11,978 nucleotides of DNA from Chromera velia (lineage: Eukaryota; Sar; Chromeraceae): the NCBI GenBank assembly GCA_018398765.1, contig JAHBMJ010001516.1, positions 99,182 to 111,159 of the forward strand, given 5' to 3'. A model generated the notes under the pieces. That model was given only the letters and a program-made list of their open reading frames with translations. It was not told the origin of the DNA and searched no databases. Positions 1 to 7,927 of this stretch are shown here, one piece after another. Within the stretch, counting starts at the first letter, position 1. The number at the start of each line of letters is the position of its first letter. Both the position numbers and the translations under genes were made by a program.

Positions 1-341
1 AGGAGCGTTACGCGCGTGAGCTGATAATCTATGGGTATCTATGAGCCCCGACACAAACTATTCATTGACTCACAAACACCGCATATATACACGACCGCAA
101 ACGGACGGTGCGTGGAAGTGCGTACATGACGGATGTCCGTCTCCGTATGCTCCCGGCTCTCTTGGAAGGAGGTGGCACCCAAAAATATTGGGCTTTCCTA
201 CACACCTTCAGACGCGGTGAAGATGGCAGAATTCTTCTCCGGTGAGAAAACAGGGATCAATACTTTGGCATCTAGATTATGCACCCTTCCAATCCCTTCC
301 ATCACCAGGATGACTCAGATATGCTTTTCTTCTGACATCCC

Positions 342-365
342 GGCCGGACCCGGGCGGGTCCGGCC
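342..365. repeat. GC-rich perfect palindrome, 11-bp arms
   Basis: The arm GGCCGGACCCG (342-352) is followed by a GG spacer and its exact reverse complement CGGGTCCGGCC (355-365). It is followed directly by TGCATGCA (367-374), itself a palindrome, and by an alternating CG/GC stretch around 391-401. The run could form a strong hairpin in RNA or a cruciform in DNA. No function can be assigned. It resembles in base composition, but not clearly in sequence, the GC-rich centre of the long inverted repeat at 5275-5416. Confidence 0.75.
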
Positions 366-861
366 ATGCATGCACGCATGTGCCCCAGGCCGCGCGCGCG
401 TCCGTGTTGCAATGCTCTTATCGCCTCTCCAGGCGTGTATTGGTCCGGTATGCATAGGTTTGGTTCGTATTTCCATCAATCCTAGTATATCCTAGTTGCT
501 CTACATAGGCACCCCGCATGGTCCCTATGCCTGCCCCTAGAACTGCCATAAAAATTCCTTCCTACGAGATGTGCTGAGGTCCTTGCATACCTATAGGGCC
601 TCGCACTCTTAATCACTCCCTGCCTTGCTGGATGTGTTCGGGTGATCTATCGATTCGATGTGAAGGTGGGATACAAAAATAGAGACTGATTAACACTTTC
701 TCCACTGATCTCCCCTTCTCCCGCTTTTCCTTTCCTTTTCTGTTCCTTTGTGTTGATACTAAATATTTCCGTGTTGCAATGGCGTGAATGCACGGTCTGA
801 GTCTGACTTTAATTGAGATTTTTTTTTCGGTTTGTCATGCATGATCTGTCAACATCTGTCA

Positions 862-888
862 TTGAATATATTATTTAATAATAAATCC
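862..888 (+). promoter_or_regulatory. AT-rich tract, possible core promoter of the kleisin gene
   Basis: A run of A and T with TATT/TTAATAATAAA-like words lies about 295-320 bases before the kleisin ATG, in otherwise mixed-composition DNA. An AT-rich tract at that distance could be a TATA-like or nucleosome-depleted promoter element. No initiator or transcription start can be read from the sequence, and many protists lack a canonical TATA box, so this is a weak positional inference. Confidence 0.2.
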
Positions 889-1180
889 CACAACAAAGTT
901 TCGATCGGAGATCTCGAGAAGATCCAACCTTGAAGACGAGCACACTGTCATTACACCACTAATCGAAAGTCCGAGTGAAGTTGTGGGCACCTTGTGCACT
1001 GAAGTATTTTTCCTGAAGACCTGACGAGCATTGGGAGCAAAAGCGTTCCGGCCTTCCAGTGCTGACTGTGCTGTCTGTGGTTTCAGATTGACACCTCTGT
1101 TTGTTGCTTTCTGACCATCAACTGGTTTTAGTCGATTGGCCTGATTCAGCTTCCTTAGTGCTTTCCTTTGGATTCTGAGA

Positions 1181-3330
1181 ATGTCTGCTGACAGCTTTTG
1201 GTCTCCCCACGGGGAGCTGGACCTCGTCTGGCGAGCAGCACACCAGGAGAAGCAACTCAAAGAGAGAGACGTGATCGATGCCGATCTCGTTGCTTACATC
1301 GAGGCCTTCCTCCGTCACTCTCCTGATGTTACCAACCTTCGCATCTCTGGTAGCGTCGTTACGGGCCTCGTGCGTCTGTTCGAGAGGAAGTGGCACCTTT
1401 TTTCCAAGGACGTTCAACAACTTTTGGAACAACTTCGCGCCTCTGCTGTCCGAAAACAGTCTACAGACAAGAAGAACAGACCGGACGCAGAACCGAAGAC
1501 GGGGGGCAAAGGTATTCTAGCAGAGAGGGGGAATGCAGAGAACCATCAGAGAGACTTCGCGGCCAATATTGGAGACCTCTTCGGTTTCCAAATGGAGAAG
1601 CCGATTTCTCCCCGCACCATCGCTCCTCCTGACACCCTTCGCAGACAACAGAGAGGCACCGAGATCCCCGAAAGGCAGATTCTGCAGGATCTGACAGACC
1701 AGATGGAGTTCGATGCATTCGGGGGGTCCTTCGATGACGGCTTTGGTTGGTTGCCTTGGACTTTGTCTGTCTTTTGTCAATGTAGACGGATGAGAACAGG
1801 CTGAACATCGAGGGAAAAGGCGTCTCCTGTTCTCTTTTTCAAAATTCATAACTGCCTTTCAACATCAACCCGCCTCTGTCTTCCCACTGATCCATTCCTG
1901 AATTGCTTCAACATCCTTCGCTTCCTGGAGATCCCAGATGGCCTTTTTTTTGTTTCTCCGGGTGCTCATTCCCTCCCTCTCGTTTCCTGTCCTTCTTTCC
2001 CGTTTTGCTCCCTTTCCTTTTCTTCTTCTGTTCCCTCCTTCTGGCTGCAGATGCGATGGGAGGGTTCGATGACGGCATTGGTGAACTCGGCCTGCAGATG
2101 GGCTTCCTCGGGGGCACACAGCAGTTCAACACACAGACTCAGCAGAGGGACCAGGGGACCCCGGCAGCCAATTTGAAACAGAAGGCAAAGGCCCCCGCAC
2201 AGAAGGAGAAGGACGTGTTGAAAGACCTGACAGACAAAGACTCGATCAACATGTACTCCGAAACAGGTGGGGGGGAGTTGTTCGACGGCGGTGCTGATGA
2301 GAACTCCCCCCCCGACGACGCCCCCTTCCCCCAGATCCCTGGAGGAGGAGGGGGAGGAGAGGGCGTCTCACCTGACCCCTACTCCCATTTCGGTGCGTGG
2401 GCAGATGACATCATGGACCGATCTGCTGACCCCACGAACCGAAATCCCTTCGGGGGGCGTCACGGGGGAAAGCGAGATCGAAATCCCGAAGAGGAACCAG
2501 CCGACCCCCCCATCAACTTCAACGCACCAAAGAAGCAGAGAAAGTACGAAGTTGACCCACCTGATAGTATCTACCTCCCCCTTGCAACACTGCAACACTG
2601 GCAGACCAAGGAGATGCGAAAGAAACATCTCAGACCCCAAGAATGCCCCGTACTGCACGTCCCTCTCCTCCCCACATTCCCTGCATTCATCCCCTCTCTG
2701 CCCCCCCGCCTCCGTTCTCTCCTCAACTTGATGGGAGACGTCGACGCCGCCATCTCCGCAGAGAGACCGCAAGTGTACGATGACCCGTACCCCCCCCCCC
2801 AAGTCTTCGACGAGGACGGTGACGACCCCGGTGCGTTCGCCTCCCCCAACGATGACGGAGGATTCCTCACAGGGGGCGGAGACTCCCCCTTCCAGGCCAC
2901 ATACACCTACGAACCCCCTGCGGACGACCACGAGGAAGGCCTCGGCCTCCCCGGGACCGTTCGCACGGAGCGGATGGAGTCCCAGTCCCAGTCTCTGAAT
3001 CAGATCGTCGCCAGGGGCACAGACGCCCTAGTGCCCCGCAGGTCCCGTCACCACTCCTCTGCCTCTGCAGCAGCCTGTGAGTCTGAGGCCAACCGCACAG
3101 GATTCTCTGCCCGCACAGAGAAGATGCTGATGTTCTTACAGAGAGAGCAGCAGAAGGAGAAGGAGAGGGGGGGGGGGGACTCGGTGTCCTTCAAGTGCGT
3201 GTGTGAGGGGAAGTCGAGGGACGTGGTTGCTGCGGTGTTCTCTGAGGTTCTCTTCCTAAAGACGAAGGGGTTCCTCCAAGTCGAGCAGGAAGAACCGTTC
3301 GCAGACATCTTCGTCACCCCTCTAGAGTGA
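1181..3330 (+). CDS. RAD21: Cohesin kleisin subunit, Rad21/Scc1/Rec8 family (two exons)
   Basis: Predicted join is 1181-1745 plus 2051-3330, encoding 614 residues, close to animal RAD21 and REC8 lengths. Kleisins close the SMC1-SMC3 ring that holds sister chromatids together and are cut by separase at anaphase. Residues about 5-92 match the Rad21/Rec8 N-terminal domain: VWRAAH...K..L at 16-26, then LRISGSVVTGLVRLFERK at 53-70, the SMC3-binding helices. Residues about 542-614 match the C-terminal winged helix that binds the SMC1 head: RTEKML...LQ, SEVLFLKTKGFLQVEQEEPF with QEEP at 601-604, and a terminal VTP. The linker (about 93-540) is acidic and Gly/Pro-rich, with a probable nuclear signal PKKQRK at 348-353. 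The ATG at 1181 is the first after an in-frame TGA at 1142-1144; the stop is TGA at 3328-3330. The family call is firm. Mitotic RAD21 versus meiotic REC8 cannot be settled by eye, so the symbol is provisional. Confidence 0.9.
1746..2050 (+). other. Phase-1 intron of the kleisin gene
   Basis: Exon 1 runs into a stop at 1802-1804 and the second half of the protein continues in another frame, so an intron is required. The 3' end is clear: a pyrimidine tract of roughly 100 bases ending in CTGCAG at 2045-2050. The 5' end is less certain because none of the phase-compatible GTs (1746, 1776, 1782) has a strong consensus. I chose 1746 because it makes the junction read FDAFGGSFDDG followed by FDAMGGFDDG, a clean tandem repeat, with the split codon G|AT giving Asp189. 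The other donors would add 10 or 12 residues. Length with the chosen sites is 305 bases. Confidence 0.7.
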
Positions 3331-4510
3331 GTGAATGAGTGAGAATTGAGGGGAGGGAAGGAAAGGAAGGGGGATCAGTAGATGGTGGTACGTGTGCATG
3401 CTCGTGAGTGTGTGCACATCAGAAACACAGTGAAAAAGTTGTTTTTCCGGCTGGTCTATCTATCTCCGCTTGCACCGTCTCCCTTCGCTTTCTCTCTGAG
3501 GGCGTCCATCCGTCTCTGTTTGTCTGCATGCATGCACACGTGTGTCCTCTGGGAGGCAGATTTGATGCTCTGTCTGTCTGGATGAATGGATGGTGTGAAG
3601 TTGGGATCGGGCGGGGAGGTGGATGTTTGTGCATGCTGTCTGTCTGAAGGAATTGGATCTTTTCCTAGGTGTGTGGTGTGTGCCAAAGATCCTCCTCGAT
3701 CTATTCTGTCTGTTGCATTCCTCACTCATGTATGTTCCTTCTACACCCTTCGCCCCCCTTCTCCAGCGCCTCCTTCCCCCCCCGTACAACTTCTGTCTCA
3801 TCAAATGCCCGTCCTTTCCTGTCCTTCGAGCCTTCGTGGCTTCCTCTTTCTTCTATGATGGAGGTTGGAGGAAGAGTGAAAGTCGACACCATGGTTGACG
3901 TTTTGGCTTTCCTCCTCTTTCTTGTACAGTCCGAATGATTGGTTGAAGAGGAAGACGCGTGTGTGTTGAAGTTCCTCTTCTGTCTGAGTGCGTAACTGAG
4001 TAAGCCAGAGAGAAGCCTGTTTGTTCTCTTTCACGGACCAACAGCCAGCCTCGAAGTTGCATTTTTCCCAGGATGAAGTATATTCCTCCAGAGAAGGAAG
4101 AGAGAAAGACTCCGCACGGCTGTCGAATGGAGCTCTTTCATCTCCTGCAGCACAGCACGCAAAGCAGAAAATGGTCAAGTGCGCAGTGCGCAGTACGTTG
4201 GCTTGTCTCGCTGAGTGCATTCGTTGGTGTTTGTCTGCTCGGCATCGCAGCAATCAAGTGTGAGTGTGCATCTGCGCATGTGTGCTTGTTGCAAGGAGCG
4301 AAGAATGGCATGCAACTTCTTGTTCCCTTACGCACTTGTATCCGGTCACTGCCTCACTAACTCATGCCGTCATCCATCCGCCTATTCATTCATTCACGTA
4401 TCCATGCATGAATTCAATTGTTCATCCCTTTGCGTGTATCTGACTGAATGTGTGCGTGAGGATCCAAAGAAGAGCCTGAGAGCAACTGAAGAGGCCTGTT
4501 TCCTGTCGCC
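3331..4510. other. Downstream of the kleisin gene; no supported gene
   Basis: This stretch presumably begins with the kleisin 3' untranslated region: a second in-frame TGA follows the stop after three codons, and no clear AATAAA signal is visible nearby. The rest is mixed-composition DNA with imperfect TGTCTG/GTGTG words and pyrimidine-rich runs (about 3735-3785 and 3900-3925). Short open frames occur in several phases on both strands, none with a recognisable domain or consistent codon use. TGCATGC-type words occur at 3395, 3525, 3529, 3630 and 4308. Confidence 0.55.
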
Positions 4511-4534
4511 TTCCTTCCTTCCTTCCTTCCTTCC
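4511..4534. repeat. (TTCC)6 microsatellite
   Basis: Six uninterrupted TTCC units. This is one of several TTCC/GGAA tracts in the window (also 9703-9723 and 10281-10303). Confidence 0.95.
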
Positions 4535-4749
4535 CTGCCTGCGTGGACGGATTGATGGCCGTCGGTTGTTGAAGAAGACGCTCCTTCTTGTCTGTCTGTC
4601 ACTTTGCCTTTCCCCTCGGGTGTGTGGAGAGAAAGTGAAGAGAGTCAGGGAGCAAAGAAGAAGAAGAAAAAGCAACAAAAGACGGGAGAAAGGAGCAGAG
4701 ACAGAAACCCAGGGGGGATGGTAAGAAGGTACAGAGAAACACACAAAGA

Positions 4750-4798
4750 CACACACACACACACACACACACACTCACGCACGCACGCACGCACGCAC
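4750..4798. repeat. Compound (CA)n-(CACG)n microsatellite
   Basis: About twelve CA units run to 4774. After a single T at 4775, a CACG array of nearly six units runs to 4798. ATTGATTGATTGA follows at 4804-4816. The order suggests a CA tract that gained a derived CACG repeat. Confidence 0.95.
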
Positions 4799-4816
4799 AT
4801 TCATTGATTGATTGAC

Positions 4817-5274
4817 AGTAGGATGCAGGAGGGAGGGGCGCGGACTGCAATCGGACCTCATCGCCCGATGTGTGTCCCTAGAGAGATGTATGGCGTCTGC
4901 ACGGCAGTCACAGTTGCTGGGGTCCCTTTGTTTTGCTGTTGAAATTCGAATTCAAAAACACATTGTCCGAAACCAGATCCATGCAGTCCTAGATGCAGTC
5001 GCTGAATGGGCATCGGTAAGTGAGGGGAAAGAAAAGATTGACGTCAGGTCGATCCTCTCGATATCGATCAGCGTTGAAACTGTTCGGACTCGAGCGGGTG
5101 ACGTAATAGATGGGTGACCGTGGGTCAACTGTTAATTTGCTCAGGAGTTTTGATTCCTCTTGAAGCCTTGAAAAGCAACGCATTACTAATGACTCTGTAA
5201 CTAGCTCTGTGATGAAGGATTGTAAACTGTCAAATTCAGTTGAATCCTAGGTTAAATGGCGTATATGATCGATA
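4817..5274. other. Intergenic; possible short exon with splice donor at 5015/5016
   Basis: Mixed-composition DNA without simple repeats, standing out from its surroundings. A forward reading frame covers 4812-5117 and includes an unusually non-repetitive, amphipathic stretch. That stretch ends in phase 0 at the donor TCG|GTAAGT (5015/5016). A candidate acceptor CCCTAG ends at 4881. No family is recognised, and neither the preceding nor the following exon can be identified, so this is only a possible exon. No RNA gene is seen. Confidence 0.2.
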
Positions 5275-5416
5275 TCAAGTTGAAGTATAGGGTACCAGCC
5301 TGCCGCGTATCCTTACTTGCTTCTGGGCCCGCCGGGCCGAGCATGCAGGCCGTGCCGCGCGGGCCCAGAAGCAAGTAAGGATACGTGGCAGGCTGGTACC
5401 CTATACTTCAACTTAT
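5275..5416. repeat. Near-perfect long inverted repeat (hairpin), 56-bp arms
   Basis: The left arm (5277-5332) and right arm (5359-5414) are reverse complements over 56 positions. The single exception is G5305 opposite T5386, which would still pair as G-U in a forward-strand RNA. The 26-base spacer (5333-5358) is GC-rich, contains GCATGC, and can form an inner GGCC/GGCC stem. ATC lies immediately outside both arms (5274-5276 and 5415-5417), a possible 3-bp target duplication. The surrounding DNA is AT-rich while the inner arms and spacer are GC-rich. Candidates are a fold-back or MITE-like transposon, a hairpin RNA precursor, or a cruciform-forming site. No transposase or known terminal motif is seen. 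Confidence 0.9.
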
Positions 5417-5438
5417 CATAATGATGATCATAATGATG
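5415..5438. repeat. 12-bp tandem repeat, two copies
   Basis: Two identical ATCATAATGATG units lie back to back, starting at the first base after the right arm of the inverted repeat. A partial third copy of the ATGATG part follows at 5439-5444. Confidence 0.9.
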
Positions 5439-6036
5439 ATGATAACCTATAGGATGATAACTTTAATATAGAGTTTACCGTAGATTACTAGCTAGATTTT
5501 GGGAGGGGGGCGAGAGGGGGAATTAAGTCAAATTTACTTAATCATAGTCTACATAATCATGATAGTCCTAATTATTTCAATTTTTATACGTTCTTGTCTA
5601 TAGGTTCTCGTTGTAAAAGTTACAGTAAAACTATATAAAAGTAATTGTTCATGCAATATAGTCTAGAATATAGTCGACATAAGCACGCGATCATTGCTCG
5701 GATAATATATAATGAGTCGGATTGCACGCAATCTGCTTAAATATTTTTTTATCTTATATACATTTTCAGTTATAGTTTGTCTAGTAGCTTATATGTATGC
5801 ATAATGATTGTCTTCGTCTTTTTTAATTTACTTGAATTTAGTTACATTAATTTAATTATTTTTTTTTTGAACTTAAACTAAACTCTAGAATAAATTAATC
5901 AATGAATCGTGATGATTAGGATTTATGATGAGGATTATGAATGGATTAGGATTTATATCCGGAGGATTGGTTTCCTAATCCAAAATTCAGGTCCCACATT
6001 AGGCTTCCAATACCAAATGTCCGACGTGCAGCTTCT

Positions 6037-6061
6037 GATTATCAATCAATCATTGATAATC
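6037..6061. repeat. Perfect 10-bp inverted repeat with 5-base loop
   Basis: GATTATCAAT (6037-6046) and ATTGATAATC (6052-6061) are exact reverse complements separated by CAATC. The GATT/AATC words recur in the TGATTGATTGAT run at 6139-6163, so alternative pairings are possible. No role is assigned. Confidence 0.8.
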
Positions 6062-6136
6062 AATCGATCCATTTGTTGAATACTCTAGTGAATACTATAA
6101 CTTGAATAGTTCACCTTTTTAACTACCTAGTTAACT

Positions 6137-6160
6137 ATTGATTGATTGATTGATTTTGAT

Positions 6161-6191
<31 letters not shown>
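6137..6191. repeat. (GATT)n followed by (AT)14 microsatellite
   Basis: A short ATTG/GATT array leads into about 14 uninterrupted AT units (6163-6191), the lowest-melting point of the window. Confidence 0.95.
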
Positions 6192-6194
<3 letters not shown>

Positions 6195-6262
6195 TATAAA
6201 CTCATATGAAGCCCGTTTATGGTGCTTGATATATATGAGTCGGATAATATGACGTACTATAC

Positions 6263-6298
6263 GCTAACGTACTAGCTAACGCTAGAGCTAACGTACTT
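6263..6298. repeat. 12-bp tandem repeat, three copies (GCTAACG family)
   Basis: Units begin at 6263, 6275 and 6287. All start GCTAACG; the first and third share GCTAACGTACT, and the middle one diverges after GCTAACG. The period of exactly 12 matches that of the array at 5415-5438 although the units differ. Confidence 0.85.
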
Positions 6299-6745
6299 AT
6301 GATTAGAATCATTATATACTTATTGTTCCTTCATTTGAAAGATGTGTTTGTACATAGTATTCTATCGTACACGCAGTCTTCTGAAATTGAATCTGAATTC
6401 GATTTGGCTGCCCTGTTGCCAGTAGCTTCATACAAAAAAATCAGGCTGCTTAATAAACACAGAAGATGGTCGGTTACTGCATGCAAGAAACATCAAGAAA
6501 CGTAACGGGCAACAAGAAAAGCAAACGAGGAAGGGAGGGAGGGAGGGGGGAAGGCAGGAGCGGATAAAGGAACATTATGACTGCCTTGAAGGTTATACAG
6601 ACACATGTTTGGACTTTCTTCAGGTAAAGCCCTTTAGAAAACAATTCAGCTTGGGTCGCACACGGACCCTAGCGCTGCTCACTTCCTCAGTGAATCGCAC
6701 ATTGAATGTCACACACCCATGCAGACAGGAGAGAACGAAGCATGT

Positions 6746-6906
6746 AAGGAAGAAGGAAGGAAGGAAGGAAGGAAGGAAAGAGAGAAAGAAAGAAAGAAAA
6801 GAAAGAAAGAAAGAAAGAAAGAAAGAAGAAGAAAAAAAAGAAGGAAACAAAGAAAGAAAGATAGAAAGAAAGAAAAAAGGAAAGAAGAAAGACAGAAAGC
6901 GAAAGC
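6746..6906. repeat. Long polypurine tract (GGAA/GAAA)n
   Basis: Bases 6746-6847 are 102 consecutive purines, first GGAA units and then GAAA units. The tract continues to about 6906 with only isolated interruptions, such as C at 6848. The mirror-like GAAA part could adopt triplex (H-DNA) structure. The lysine/glutamate-rich forward frames and phenylalanine/serine-rich reverse frames across it are products of the repeat, not genes. Confidence 0.95.
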
Positions 6907-7344
6907 ACGCACCGAGCGGGAGACATCCGCGTCTCTTTTCTCCCGCTAAATTGACGCCTTCCGTATCCTTTTTCTTCTGGGCGAAAATGCAAAACGCGGG
7001 TAGTTTCGAGACCATCCATCCACATTCGCTGAGGCCCCGTGCCCTTCCCCCCTTCTTCCTGTTGGTGCACGTGATTTGATCACTCAGTTCAGACGGACCA
7101 CATTTCACACCAAGACCTGCCCACACTCAGACACGTACACGCAGACACGGATGTCGAACGTTCTACGCAAACTGACTGCAAAAACTTCATTGAACAAAGT
7201 GCAATGTCATGAACTTATCAGGTGAATCCGTCCGCATGCGGAAAAGGTGAAACAACGCATGTAATATGCAGTGTCAAAGTGAACCAACCCAGTAGGAGAT
7301 CGCATCAGATTGCAAAGATAGTAGGTCAATCTCAGATGCTAGAC
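6907..7344. other. Intergenic; no gene seen
   Basis: Mixed-composition DNA with many ACAC/CAGAC words. It includes the exact 12-bp palindrome TCCGCATGCGGA at 7231-7242. No reading frame, RNA gene or promoter could be supported. Confidence 0.5.
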
Positions 7345-7393
7345 AGAAGAGAGAGAAAGAGAAAGAAGGAGAGAGAGAGAGATAGATAGAGAG
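7345..7393. repeat. Degenerate (GA)n/(GATA)n purine-rich tract
   Basis: GAGAGA and GAAAGA units pass into a short GATAGATA stretch. It is an imperfect microsatellite. Confidence 0.9.
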
Positions 7394-7871
7394 CTAATGT
7401 ACCGAAGGAAGAGGTAAAAAACGAAAGCAGCAACGCAAGAGGCAAACATGTTGAGAGAGCAGGTGAGAGAGCGTCGCCCTAGCTGTCTGGGTCTCCCTCT
7501 CTGCAGCTCCAACGATCGCCGAAAGGCGAATCGCGGATTCTCTGCCCTTCCATCCATCAAATCAAAACTCAGTCCGAGTCTTCTTCAAGTCGCCTTCCAA
7601 GTCCATGCAAGGCATGCATTAAGTGAATACAGTCACAAACACCTACAAGACACGCATAGACACAGAGGGAGAGCTGCACGGGGACAGCGTCCAACCCAAT
7701 TGACCGAGGCACCCCCCTGGCTTGAAAGACGGGGGTGTGCCTCCTTGACTTCATGCCCATAGTGTTTCTTGATCACGCCTCCGGTAAATCCCTGTTGCTT
7801 TCTCTTGCTCCCTGTGTATGTCAGTGATTGAGTGAGTGAGTACGTTTGTATGCGAAACAGAAAGAGAGTTT

Positions 7872-7874
<3 letters not shown>
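7394..7874. other. Intergenic; two small hairpins, no gene seen
   Basis: Forward and reverse open frames overlap here without a recognisable domain. A hairpin at 7513-7533 pairs CGATCGCC with GGCGAATCG, with one bulged A, across a GAAA (GNRA-type) loop. A second at 7706-7743 pairs GAGGCAC-CCCCC with GGGGGTGTGCCTC, with a two-base bulge. Both may be chance; no known structured RNA is recognised. Confidence 0.4.
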
Positions 7875-7911
<37 letters not shown>

Positions 7912-7927
7912 AAAGAGAGAAAGAGAG
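7875..7927. repeat. Compound (TG)11-(AG)7 microsatellite
   Basis: Eleven TG units (7875-7896) switch directly to seven AG units (7897-7910) and then to degenerate GA-rich sequence. The poly-cysteine/valine and arginine/glutamate frames here come from the repeat. Confidence 0.95.

Larger units (their letters stand above)
1..1180. other. Upstream non-coding region
   Basis: I see no supported gene here. The longest forward open stretch (133-495) has no recognisable domain, runs through a GC-rich palindrome and ends in low-complexity residues, so I treat it as chance. The reverse-strand frame over 871-1260 is the antisense shadow of the kleisin leader and first exon. Contents that can be named are the palindrome at 342-365, pyrimidine-rich sequence around 700-750, a run of T near 820-828 and an AT-rich tract at 862-888. 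The last part (roughly 890-1180) is presumably promoter and 5' untranslated region of the kleisin gene. Unseen exons of another gene cannot be excluded without transcript data. Confidence 0.6.
5415..6500. other. AT-rich island with short tandem and inverted repeats
   Basis: Base composition shifts to visibly AT-rich directly after the long hairpin and returns to mixed or purine-rich sequence after about 6500. It contains two exact 12-bp units touching the hairpin (5415-5438), a 13-bp direct repeat GATTAGGATTTAT (5914 and 5944), an 11-bp direct repeat ATGAGTCGGAT (5712 and 6235), a TA microsatellite and a 12-bp triplet array. A short frame at 6299-6505 has no recognisable domain. No gene is supported. 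The island could be a decayed inserted element or an AT-rich intergenic or replication-associated region. Confidence 0.5.

Noticed and set aside
133-495. 120-codon forward open frame
   Set aside because: No recognisable domain, runs through a GC palindrome and ends in low-complexity sequence; it has no supporting promoter or splice context.
871-1432. Reverse-strand frames opposite the kleisin 5' region
   Set aside because: The forward frame carries a clear Rad21/Rec8 N-terminal domain; the reverse frames are its shadow.
1938-2050. Coding extension of kleisin exon 2 upstream of 2051, with a hydrophobic Phe/Leu segment
   Set aside because: The hydrophobic residues are the translated pyrimidine tract before the CTGCAG acceptor. 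A membrane segment in the middle of a nuclear cohesin subunit makes no sense.
2620-2760. Possible second, in-frame intron in kleisin exon 2 (pyrimidine-rich stretch ending CCGCAG at 2755-2760)
   Set aside because: The frame stays open and no good donor in a compatible phase was found. I kept it coding, but transcript data could change this.
6609-7126. Lys/Glu-rich forward and Phe/Ser-rich reverse open frames
   Set aside because: They are direct translations of the polypurine tract in both directions, not proteins.
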